Notes under the pieces: generated by a model
Databases searched by the model: none
What the model was told of the DNA's origin: nothing
What the model saw: the letters and a program-made list of their open reading frames with translations, nothing else
From: Oscillospiraceae bacterium
Lineage (GTDB): Bacteria > Bacillota > Clostridia > Oscillospirales > Ruminococcaceae
Assembly (NCBI GenBank): GCA_017405465.1
Contig: JAFRAJ010000055.1
Span: 1 to 59,747 of the forward strand
Length of the DNA: 59,747 nt
Direction of reading: 5' to 3'
In this document: positions 46,670 to 54,427 of the stretch, piece after piece
How the letters are laid out: every line of letters begins with the position of its first letter
Numbering within the stretch: the stretch's first letter is position 1
Program-made: the position numbers and the translations under genes

Positions 46670-49600
46670 TCATTCGGTCCTGAGCGCTACCACCGGATCC
46701 TTCTTCGCCGCGCTGGCGGAAGGAATGATGCCGGCGAACAGTGTCAGCATGGTGCTTATCGCTATGAGGATCCCTGCGATCCAGGGAGGAAGGACCGCCG
46801 ACAGCGTACTGATCCCCGTCAGTTTATGAAGGATCGCATTGATCGGAATACACAGCAGATAAGTGACTCCGGTGCCGATCAGACCGGACATGAATCCTAT
46901 GATCACCGTCTCCGCATTGAACATGCTGGATACGTTGCCTTTTGACGCTCCGATGGCTCTTAGTATACCTATCTCTTTAGTCCTCTCCTGGACCGAGATC
47001 AGCGTGATCACTCCGATCATTATCGATGAGACGATCAGAGAGATCGACACGAACGCGATAAGAACATAGGTTATGGCGTCGAGGATCTTCTTTACTGACG
47101 CCATCAGCACTCCTGTCATATCCGTGTATCTGATGACTTTCTCTTCGTCTTGCTTTTCTTTCGCATCATCGTTGTATCTTTCGATGAAATCTATGAAGTT
47201 CTCCTTGCCGTCGAAATCCTTGAGATAGACGATGATCGCGTTAGGTTCATCGGGATCGCTGTATCCGAGGTCTCGCAGATTCCCTTCATATGATCTTTTG
47301 CTCCCGGAATATGAGAACGCGGACATGAGTCTTGTCAGTTCTTCTTCTGACATACTGAACTTGAATGCGGAAGCTATCTTCCGTGAATCCACGCTCAGGG
47401 ATCCCGCCATAAGCTTCATGAGTCTGTCCGGTATCTCGCTGAGTGCAGCCCTTACTTCCTGTATGCTTCCCGCCGCAGAAAGAACTCTCGACATCTCGCT
47501 GATGACCGAGGTCGCCACTGCGCTGAGAGATGCGCTTTCTTCTATCTCTTCTCTGGACCCCTCGGCAAATGCTGCTGTATCTCCGTTCAGGACTATTCCC
47601 TGTTCCTGGAGCACTTCTCTGGCAGACCATATATCCTCGTGCCTGACTGAAAAATCCGATATGTATGATGACAGTGCGTTCGTCAGCAGCGGAGGTATCA
47701 CATCGTCCAACACTTCTCTGGGAAGCTCGTAACGGGCCGCCAGGGATGCTATCTTTCCTGATGCTTCTCCGGTCGACAGATATCCCGAGACCAGGGACTG
47801 ACAGCTGTCTCTTTCCAGCATGACAGATTCCGCGAATCCCTCTCCGCCGTAGGCGCTCAGATCGTGCTTCGTTCCAGAAGCGATCACATGATCTGTCAGG
47901 CCGTCTGCAAGTTCCTTCATCATCGCAGTCATATCTGAAGCTGCGGCTGAACTGTCCTCAACGTTCACGTTCTTCATGGCATCTGTTACGTAATCTGTGA
48001 TGAAGGTCCTTACGGCATCCTGATCGACGTTCATCCTGAATGCTGATGACAGAGCTCTGGTGTCTACCGAGATCATATTGTCGAAGTTGAGGGAAGGTCC
48101 GTTAGCCTTGTTTATCTCATCGAAGGTCTTTCCGGAGATGATATCTTTCTCCCTGTCGAGGAGCTGGCTGCGGACTATGTCAGAACCGGCTGATTCTTCC
48201 ATTATATGAAGCGTCAGGGAAGGCAGATAACAGATGCCCGGGTTCAGGGCTGACGATGAGGATCCCGCCATAGGAGCCGCTATTCCTACGACCTTGAGTC
48301 TTTCAGAAGACTCATACAGGGCAGCCATATAATCCTTGTCCTCGGTCATGTCCTCCCATACGCCGTACTCTCTGTTATATCTGTACAGCTCCGGCACATT
48401 TATCAGCCTGAGGTCAAGGCTCAGCAGTTCATCGTGCGTGTACTGTCTGGTCTCGGTAGAGACATCCATTCCCGTCGACTCCCCGTTCATGACCTTTTTG
48501 ACCATCTCGGAGAGCTCTTCCTGGTCCTTGATTCCAAGGGTGTACTCAAGGAAGTCGGTGATATGCGAACTGTCTGTCAGGACCATCAGCACTTCGTCAT
48601 ATCTCTCCGGCAGTCTTCCGGCTACGATATCGTACTGGCTGCGGATCAGTTCCGGGTCGTCCATCATCTCGCTGAACAGACCGCCTGACATATATGCTCC
48701 GTATCCGCCCATTCCTCCCATCATGGAGCTCATGACATTGCTGGGATTCACCTGAAGCAGTTTGCCGTTCACATCATATGTGTAGACTCTGGGTGATACG
48801 GAATAGGTATAACGCACCGTGTTGATGTTCTCTTCCACTTCGGGATAGTTGTCTTCCAGATGTTTCTTGAAGCTCCTGAGGTCATTGCTGCCTATTCCTT
48901 CAAAAACGCTGGATGTCACATTGACTTCCTCTATGATCCCCTCCATGGTCTCCTTGTCCATGGCTCCTCTCATAGAAGCGAAAGCAGTCATCATGGTGCC
49001 CATGTCAGCCGTCTCGGAGGAGATCGTCAGCGGATAGGAAGACAGTGTCTCCTGCTGAATGTTGTCTATGTAGTTCTCTGTTCCCTGCGATACTGCATAG
49101 ATCAGAGCGATGCCGATAATGCCGATGCTTCCCGCCATGGATGTGAGCATCGTCCTGCCTCTTTTGGTGAACAGATTGTTGAGAGACAATCCGAATGCTG
49201 TATGGAGCTTCATGCGCGGTATCTTCTTTTTCGCGTCAGCTTCTGCTTTCTCCTTCTCCAGGCGGTGCTCATTCTCAACCTCCTCTTCCGTAAGAGGCAT
49301 ACTGTCGTCGATGATCTTTCCGTCGAGCATCCTCACGATCCTGGTAGAGTACTGCTCCGCCAGTTCCGGGTTGTGTGTGACCATGATCACCAGCCTGTCT
49401 GCCGCGACCTTCTTGAGGATCTCCATGACCATGATACCCGTCTCAGTGTCCAGAGCACCGGTCGGTTCATCGAGTAGGATGATATCCGGATCATTTACCA
49501 GAGCCCTTGCTATGGCAACGCGCTGCATCTGACCGCCGGACATCTCAGAAGGTCTTTTCTTGAACTGGTCTCCCAGTCCGACATCCTCCAGAGCCTTTTC

Positions 49601-49966
49601 CGCTCTTTGTCTTCTTTCTTTTCCTCTGACTCCGGAAAGAGTGAGCGCCAGTTCGACATTTCTTAGAACTGTCTGATGAGGTATGAGGTTATAGCTCTGG
49701 AAAACGAACCCAATGGAGTGGTTGCGATAAGTGTCCCAGTCTCTGTTTCTGAAGTCCTTTGTTGATTTTCCGTTTATTATCAGGTCTCCGGAGGTATAGC
49801 TGTCCAGACCTCCGATGATGTTGAGCATCGTGGTCTTTCCGCACCCTGAAGGTCCCAGTATCGAGACGAACTCGTTGCTGCGGAACTGCAGATCGATGCC
49901 TTTCAGGGCATGGACCGTATCTCCTCCGGCAGGGTAATCTTTAGTTATCTTTCTTAGTTCGAGCAT
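46670..49966 (-). CDS. Fused ABC ATPase and FtsX/MacB-like permease
   Basis: 1098 residues in one chain. The ATPase fills residues 1-225: Walker A GPSGCGKT (38-45), Q loop FQSYNL, signature MSGGQMQR, Walker B IILLDEPTGALD. One TM segment lies near residue 275 and three near the C-terminus (SISLIVSSIMIGVITLI, VIIGFMSGLIGTGVTYLL, and the last near 1070). Between them is a large external domain of about 650 residues. VQERTKEIGILRAIGASKGNV is the FtsX-family hallmark. These act as mechanotransmitters or peptide exporters rather than classical importers. Confidence 0.92.
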   Translation of the reverse strand: MLELRKITKDYPAGGDTVHALKGIDLQFRSNEFVSILGPSGCGKTTMLNIIGGLDSYTSGDLIINGKSTKDFRNRDWDTYRNHSIGFVFQSYNLIPHQTVLRNVELALTLSGVRGKERRQRAEKALEDVGLGDQFKKRPSEMSGGQMQRVAIARALVNDPDIILLDEPTGALDTETGIMVMEILKKVAADRLVIMVTHNPELAEQYSTRIVRMLDGKIIDDSMPLTEEEVENEHRLEKEKAEADAKKKIPRMKLHTAFGLSLNNLFTKRGRTMLTSMAGSIGIIGIALIYAVSQGTENYIDNIQQETLSSYPLTISSETADMGTMMTAFASMRGAMDKETMEGIIEEVNVTSSVFEGIGSNDLRSFKKHLEDNYPEVEENINTVRYTYSVSPRVYTYDVNGKLLQVNPSNVMSSMMGGMGGYGAYMSGGLFSEMMDDPELIRSQYDIVAGRLPERYDEVLMVLTDSSHITDFLEYTLGIKDQEELSEMVKKVMNGESTGMDVSTETRQYTHDELLSLDLRLINVPELYRYNREYGVWEDMTEDKDYMAALYESSERLKVVGIAAPMAGSSSSALNPGICYLPSLTLHIMEESAGSDIVRSQLLDREKDIISGKTFDEINKANGPSLNFDNMISVDTRALSSAFRMNVDQDAVRTFITDYVTDAMKNVNVEDSSAAASDMTAMMKELADGLTDHVIASGTKHDLSAYGGEGFAESVMLERDSCQSLVSGYLSTGEASGKIASLAARYELPREVLDDVIPPLLTNALSSYISDFSVRHEDIWSAREVLQEQGIVLNGDTAAFAEGSREEIEESASLSAVATSVISEMSRVLSAAGSIQEVRAALSEIPDRLMKLMAGSLSVDSRKIASAFKFSMSEEELTRLMSAFSYSGSKRSYEGNLRDLGYSDPDEPNAIIVYLKDFDGKENFIDFIERYNDDAKEKQDEEKVIRYTDMTGVLMASVKKILDAITYVLIAFVSISLIVSSIMIGVITLISVQERTKEIGILRAIGASKGNVSSMFNAETVIIGFMSGLIGTGVTYLLCIPINAILHKLTGISTLSAVLPPWIAGILIAISTMLTLFAGIIPSASAAKKDPVVALRTE

Positions 49967-50066
49967 ACGCGGTCTTTCTTCCGTTCAATTCGTTTTTCGT
50001 TCCGAATCTACATTATATCTTAACTTATATGTCTATTCCTTTAATAATCCTGCTGTCTCCATCACA

Positions 50067-50108
50067 AAACTCCTCTCTGACGCTAAGATGCAAGTCACGA
50101 GAGGAGTT
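50067..50108 (-). terminator. Terminator of the retron RT gene
   Basis: Arms 50067-50077 and 50099-50108 pair over 10 bp (AACTCCTCTC/GAGAGGAGTT); TTTTG follows on the minus strand and CTTTTT on the plus strand. The interval 49967-50066 upstream of the ABC gene shows no other structure. Confidence 0.7.
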
Positions 50109-50143
50109 CTTTTTCTATGTATTTTAAGACACGTGAGCGTTCG

Positions 50144-51208
50144 TCATTCTTCAGCACTGCTGAGCTTCGCGATCTCTTCCGCAAGTTTTATCTTTGCCTC
50201 GCGGAAGAACCTGTCATCGTTTCTGATCTGCAGCACATATTCTGTCTTCCCGATCAGTCTCAGCAGATATCTTCTGAGCGTCATTCCGGGCTCGTTCCTG
50301 CAGTCATCGGATCTTGAAAAAGCATCCCGGGCACCGAACTTCAGGACATAATAGATCTCCTGCCTGAGCCTTCTTCTGTAATCCGCCGGGATCCCGAGCT
50401 TGTCGTTGACCACGAGTCCTGTCACCTGCTGTCTGCCGGCAGAAGTGATGAAATGAGTCTTATCGTCGTTTATCCCGAACCCCATCTCTTCCAGCATCCT
50501 GCGGGCTTTGCGGTAAGCAGGATAGAGCGGTTCATCAGAAGAGAAAGTCAGGTCATCCGAATATCTCGTATATGAGATCCCTCTGTAGCTGCACCATCTT
50601 CCCATCCTGTCGTCGAATCCCTTCATTACGATGTTGGAGATCGCCGGAGACGTGCAGGCGCCCTGAGGCACTGAACCGTTTCTAGTGCAGATGTCTGTCA
50701 GCGTCCTGCCGACAGGATACGGGAAATGCTGTTCGCTGAAGACCGTATCCATAAGCATGCTGTCTGTTATATGCCCGAAGAAATCTGAAAGGTCCATCTT
50801 GAGAAGATACCTTTTCCCAACATGAGGCATGGCGTTGTTTTTGACGCTGGCGCCTTTGTGATAAGCCGCGGCATGCTCTGAGATCCTGTAATACCTGAGT
50901 ATATGATTGAGTATCCTGTTCTGCACAATGCGCAGCTCAAAATCCGGCTCTTCGATCTTCCTGAATTTACCGGACCCGGTCTTTATGTAATAACACCTGT
51001 ACTTCATTGATGCTCTGCTTCCGATCCTTGCAAGATCTTCTGCAGGCAGTCCGAGTTCTGTGCTGAGCTCAAAAAGATCGCATATGTAAGGAATGCTGAA
51101 CGCGGAACAGTATTGATCCGCTCTCAGCAGCATATTCTCTATTCCGGTTCTCTTTGCACGCTCGATATCCGCGGCTGAGAACACGATCTTTTCCCCCTCA
51201 AAATGCAT
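50144..51208 (-). CDS. Retron-type reverse transcriptase
   Basis: 354 residues from the ATG at 51208, which has AAGGA 7 bases upstream; the ATG at 51247 has none and lies in the a2 part of the RNA. Catalytic motifs: KMDLSDFF (137-144), PQGACTSP (181-188), YSDD (216-219). The two features that mark retron enzymes are present: NAMPH (125-129, the NAxxH region X) and VTG (262-264, region Y). There is no maturase, integrase or extra enzymatic domain. Retron RTs copy part of the adjacent RNA into msDNA joined to it by a 2'-5' bond. No known effector gene follows; the next gene is the ABC transporter. Confidence 0.95.
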   Translation of the reverse strand: MHFEGEKIVFSAADIERAKRTGIENMLLRADQYCSAFSIPYICDLFELSTELGLPAEDLARIGSRASMKYRCYYIKTGSGKFRKIEEPDFELRIVQNRILNHILRYYRISEHAAAYHKGASVKNNAMPHVGKRYLLKMDLSDFFGHITDSMLMDTVFSEQHFPYPVGRTLTDICTRNGSVPQGACTSPAISNIVMKGFDDRMGRWCSYRGISYTRYSDDLTFSSDEPLYPAYRKARRMLEEMGFGINDDKTHFITSAGRQQVTGLVVNDKLGIPADYRRRLRQEIYYVLKFGARDAFSRSDDCRNEPGMTLRRYLLRLIGKTEYVLQIRNDDRFFREAKIKLAEEIAKLSSAEE

Positions 51209-51237
51209 ATCCTGTTCCTTCTGAAAAAAGATCCCGC

Positions 51238-51463
51238 GGAGCGGCATCCCGGCACGATGATCCGGATCGAAGATCTGGATCCGTTCAACAGACCCCTTTC
51301 AGGGGTCTGTTCGATACCGGACGCCATTTTTAATGGCGCTCCGGTCGGTTTCGGTCATTTTATGCCGAAACCGGTAGTCTTCCCTACTGTGTCCGGGGCA
51401 GCGACTCGCTGTCCATCCGATGATCGTCATCAAAGGATATTGTGAGCTGCCGGGATGCCGTCC
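51238..51463 (-). ncRNA. Retron msr-msd RNA
   Basis: Directly upstream of the RT gene on the same strand. The ends pair as a1/a2: 51448-51460 with 51242-51254, 13 perfect pairs, plus three more after one bulge. The a1 end reads ...GGCAGCTC, giving an AGC branch site with the candidate branch G at 51447. The msr part has hairpins at 51419-51431 and 51399-51411 (CAGCG/CGCTG). The msd part has stems at 51346-51373 (9 bp), 51316-51345 (13 bp, one bulge), 51287-51311 (11 bp, GAA loop) and 51259-51281. Total about 226 nt, a usual size. Which stems are copied into DNA cannot be read from sequence. Confidence 0.88.
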
Positions 51464-51477
51464 GATGCGGGACCTTT

Positions 51478-51509
51478 ATTGTAATCCAAGGCACATGGAT
51501 AAATCCATG
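51478..51509 (-). promoter_or_regulatory. Retron promoter with a 7-bp dyad in place of the -35 box
   Basis: Minus strand: TACAAT (51478-51483) would start transcription near 51471, just before a1. No good -35 box lies 16-18 bases upstream. Instead a perfect dyad occupies 51494-51509 (CATGGAT, 2 bases, ATCCATG), overlapping the -35 position. It may be an activator or repressor site. The rest of 51484-51566 shows nothing else. Confidence 0.5.
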
Positions 51510-51566
51510 CAAAAAACTTACAAACCGCAGTGATAAATTTCTTCGGATTCCACAGTTTTCAATCTA

Positions 51567-52463
51567 TCATTCAAGATCCTGTAGTTCTTCTTCCGTAAAG
51601 ATATCTTCACTGTTGACATGACTGCAGATGCGTTTCAGAGCTTTTGTCACTATATGCAGCACTCTGGCCCGTGTCAGTCCGGTCCTTTTTCCTATCTCTG
51701 CTTCATCTATCGGAGAAGATCCATCAAGCCCGAACCGCAGCCCGAGGATCTTTTTCTCTCTTTCCGAAAGGACATCAGAGCTCAGTATCTCCCACAGCCG
51801 GTCCTCGGATACAGAGAGTGCTTCCTCTGAACAAGCCTTGTACAGCTGTTCTTCAACTGCAGTCATGGAAGAGAAGACTTCTTCCCTTCCTCCGCTCTCA
51901 TCAATCAGATGTGAGACATACTCTGTGAAATTCCGCAGCGTGTTTATTATCCTTCTGTATCCTTCTGCAGGGACATCCTCCGGAAGTCCCATCTCTTCCG
52001 GTGCCGGAGGAGCTACTGTCTTTTCCACGATGCTGTTATACCTGGAGAGGATACCGCGATTTCTCATGAAGGCTTCACGCGAAATGCTGATAGCTTCAGC
52101 CTGATCCTTTATCACTGTCCGGATCATGCTTTCCGCATACCCCAGAAAATCCGTTTCGGCATTTTCCGCAGCATGCTGGACAGCCCTCAGCAGTGCGATG
52201 AACCCGTCGTTTGCAAGCTCCTCTGCAGAATGGAGCTCATTGGCATTTTCCGCTGCAGCAGTCATGACCATTGCTTCGAAAGACTCGAAGATCATTCTGA
52301 ACGCTGCTTCATCTTTGCTGTCAGCTTTGCAGACAAGATCATAAAGCTCGGAAGATGTCATTTCAGAAAGCGGCGTCCTCGATGGCAAACTGTCACTGTT
52401 CTTCTTTGTATCAGCGTAGCTTTCCGGAACCGATTTATTACCGGGAGTATCTGTGTAAGTCAT
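51567..52463 (-). CDS. Sigma-70 family-like protein
   Basis: 298 residues from the ATG at 52463 (GTG at 52469 is an alternative), with AGGAGAGG upstream. Residues about 35-125 resemble sigma region 2 (AMVMTAAAENAN, ELANDGFIALLRAVQ, FLGYAESMIRTVI). Residues about 225-285 are a sigma region 4 helix-turn-helix: LSEREKKILGLRFGLDG, IGKRTGLTRARVLHIVTKALKRI. A long spacer of about 100 residues separates them. It may direct RNA polymerase to unusual promoters. It lies immediately upstream of the retron, whose promoter lacks a normal -35 box. No anti-sigma gene is visible. Confidence 0.75.
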   Translation of the reverse strand: MTYTDTPGNKSVPESYADTKKNSDSLPSRTPLSEMTSSELYDLVCKADSKDEAAFRMIFESFEAMVMTAAAENANELHSAEELANDGFIALLRAVQHAAENAETDFLGYAESMIRTVIKDQAEAISISREAFMRNRGILSRYNSIVEKTVAPPAPEEMGLPEDVPAEGYRRIINTLRNFTEYVSHLIDESGGREEVFSSMTAVEEQLYKACSEEALSVSEDRLWEILSSDVLSEREKKILGLRFGLDGSSPIDEAEIGKRTGLTRARVLHIVTKALKRICSHVNSEDIFTEEELQDLE

Positions 52464-52513
52464 TTTCACTCTCCTCTCCTGCTGCTTGATCTTTCCATAA
52501 AGTGTTATACGAA

Positions 52514-52544
52514 GAAAAAAGCTGCATTCCTTTGTTGAATACAG
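52514..52544 (-). terminator. Terminator of the small vWA gene
   Basis: GCTGCATTC (52521-52529) pairs with GAATACAGC (52536-52544) on the minus RNA (one G-U), followed by TTTTTTC. It lies 35 bases after the stop codon and gives the sigma-like gene its own transcription unit. Confidence 0.8.
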
Positions 52545-52578
52545 CCTTTCGTTCTTCTACAGATCTCTATTGCGCATA

Positions 52579-53229
52579 TCAGTCAGCTTCTCTGCTTTCG
52601 TAGTCCGCTTCTATTTCTTCTTTCCAGCTTTCCGGAATGGCGGCCTCCGCTCTCAGGTCTCTGATCGCTCCGCTGAGAGTTTCATAGTTGAGTCTGGTCC
52701 CTCTGCTGTCGCTGTGATATCTGACCGCTCTGCTGCTGTCGATGCCGAACCTTCCTGCCGTCTCGACAGCGTCGATATTGGCTCCTAGGAACAGGAACTC
52801 CCATCCGTACTTCTCTTTCTCGTGTTCTATCATTCTCTTCACTTCACCAGCGCTGTACATGCGGCTGGCATTCTCCATGCCGTCCGTAGTGATGACGAAC
52901 ACCGTCTTCGCAGGGCGGTCCTCCTCTCTGGCGTACTTATGGACGTTTCCGATGTGATGGATAGCCTGTCCGACTGCGTCGAGAAGCGCCGTGGTCCCTC
53001 TGACGTAATACTGTCTGTCAGTCATGGGCTCAGCCTTTTTGATGTCGACTCTGTCATAGATGACTTCTGTCCTGTCATCAAAGAGCACTACCGACAGAAT
53101 CGCTTCGCCGGGTTCCTTCTTCTGTTTTTCGACAAGAGAATTGAACCCTCCTATCGTGTCGCTCTCCAGTCCTGCCATGGACCCGCTGCGGTCCAGGATG
53201 AATACCATTTCAGTAAGATCTTTGTTCAT
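52579..53229 (-). CDS. Cytoplasmic vWA domain protein
   Basis: 216 residues from the ATG at 53229, which has AAAGGAG upstream; the ATG at 53250 has no ribosome site. Nearly the whole protein is one vWA domain with an intact MIDAS: FILDRSGSM (DxSxS), the threonine in VRGTTALLDAV and VITTDGMENAS. There is no signal peptide or TM. Single-domain vWA proteins act as partners for ATPases or stress proteins; none is adjacent. The ribosome site lies in a strong hairpin (53235-53286). Confidence 0.88.
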   Translation of the reverse strand: MNKDLTEMVFILDRSGSMAGLESDTIGGFNSLVEKQKKEPGEAILSVVLFDDRTEVIYDRVDIKKAEPMTDRQYYVRGTTALLDAVGQAIHHIGNVHKYAREEDRPAKTVFVITTDGMENASRMYSAGEVKRMIEHEKEKYGWEFLFLGANIDAVETAGRFGIDSSRAVRYHSDSRGTRLNYETLSGAIRDLRAEAAIPESWKEEIEADYESREAD

Positions 53230-53234
53230 ATTAA

Positions 53235-53286
53235 AAACTCCTTTCGTCATGTTCCGGTTTGATAGTACCAGTTACGAAAGGAGTTT
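53235..53286 (-). promoter_or_regulatory. 13-bp hairpin covering the ribosome site of the vWA gene
   Basis: Arms 53274-53286 and 53235-53247 pair perfectly over 13 bp on the mRNA. The downstream arm contains the Shine-Dalgarno AAAGGAG, and its partner is the exact anti-sequence CTCCTTT. TTTTT follows the downstream arm, so it could also end transcription. The loop is 26 bases. Confidence 0.7.
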
Positions 53287-53318
53287 CGGTCAACTGCCAT
53301 TTTACATTTTTACAGGGA

Positions 53319-54359
53319 TCAATTCTTTTTCAGATATGCCCTGATAAAGGCATCAACATTCGGATACTGGTTCGTTTCTGTTCCTGCCTTCTTGTATTCT
53401 TCCAGATATCTGTCCAGTATACCATCGAAGATGTCCGCATTTGCTTTAAGGTCTTTTGGGCTGAATCTCTCCATCACTCCGTACTCCGGGATATCGCAGC
53501 CTTCTGAGATGCCCGCCAGCATGAACTGAAGGAAAGCCATATTCATATAAGAAGAATATGCGTCTCCGTTTTCTGCAGCTTCGATCATCTTGTTTCTCCA
53601 GTTGGAGACCATCTCCTCGTATGTACCTTTGAGCTCCTCCGCTGCAGGCGGAGCTTTCTTTCCTTCTCGTTTAAGGAACCGCATCACAGTACGCATAAGA
53701 TCTGTAAGAGCCTTGTCCGCATCACTTCCGTCCTCCGCTTTGACGACGCGCATGACACAGTCTTCAAAGGCGACGGGAAGAGCAAGTCCCTGCAGTTCCT
53801 CAAATGTCCTTTTGGTCCCCTTTCTGAAATACTTTCCGTTATAGAGCATTACTGCATCGAGACACAGAGAGATAACATAAGCCGAATATGCTCTCTTGTC
53901 TGCCATAGTATCGGCTGTTATTGCAGCCGTAAAGGGCATATAGCTTCTCTGCAGCGCCTCTTCCGCTCTTGAGAACCTTTCCTCTGAAGCCAGGATCTCT
54001 TTTGCTCTGCTTCTCAGGCCCTCTATCCTCTCTCTTGCCTTATCGTCTCTTACGAACAGGATCTCCGAATCCATGAGCTTTCCGAGATTGGCGTGTCTGC
54101 ATCCGGCATCTTCCTCCAGCGTATCCCAGTTCGTGCAGTATATATCATATCCGACCTGCTCATCGTCCAGAACGAAAGTGTGTGTGAATCTGATCCAGTC
54201 CTCCGGCAACGTCGGAACTATAAGGAGATCCAGATCGGATCTTTCGTGCATGTCTCCTGTCGCCGCAGAACCGTAGATGCCCAGTATGTCCAGTCCTCCG
54301 GGCACTGTTTTTGCTTTTTCAAGCACCGCTTCTATGATCTTTTTGTGTGAATCTCTCAT
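53319..54359 (-). CDS. Nucleotidyltransferase-domain protein
   Basis: 346 residues. The N-terminal domain has the polymerase-beta signature IYGSAATGDMHERSDLDLLIV (GSx10DxD type, about residues 28-48) and a third Asp in VGYDIYC. The C-terminal 200 residues are helical. The domain pair resembles aminoglycoside nucleotidyltransferases and unassigned relatives; the substrate cannot be told. It has a weak ribosome site (AAGGT). The 68-base gap to the macro-domain gene upstream holds no visible structure. Confidence 0.8.
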   Translation of the reverse strand: MRDSHKKIIEAVLEKAKTVPGGLDILGIYGSAATGDMHERSDLDLLIVPTLPEDWIRFTHTFVLDDEQVGYDIYCTNWDTLEEDAGCRHANLGKLMDSEILFVRDDKARERIEGLRSRAKEILASEERFSRAEEALQRSYMPFTAAITADTMADKRAYSAYVISLCLDAVMLYNGKYFRKGTKRTFEELQGLALPVAFEDCVMRVVKAEDGSDADKALTDLMRTVMRFLKREGKKAPPAAEELKGTYEEMVSNWRNKMIEAAENGDAYSSYMNMAFLQFMLAGISEGCDIPEYGVMERFSPKDLKANADIFDGILDRYLEEYKKAGTETNQYPNVDAFIRAYLKKN

Positions 54360-54427
54360 TACCGTGAATACCTTATGTCTTTTTCCTGTCAGTATGTAAC
54401 CCGTCAGATCTGTCTGTGTTTTTCCTC

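Noticed and set aside
50144..51208. RT as a group II intron maturase or diversity-generating retroelement RT
   Set aside because: No maturase or endonuclease domain, no intron domain V, no variable/template repeat pair; NAxxH and VTG are retron marks.
52579..53229. Tellurite-resistance TerY component
   Set aside because: The vWA domain fits, but no TerC, TerD or phosphatase/kinase partner is present.
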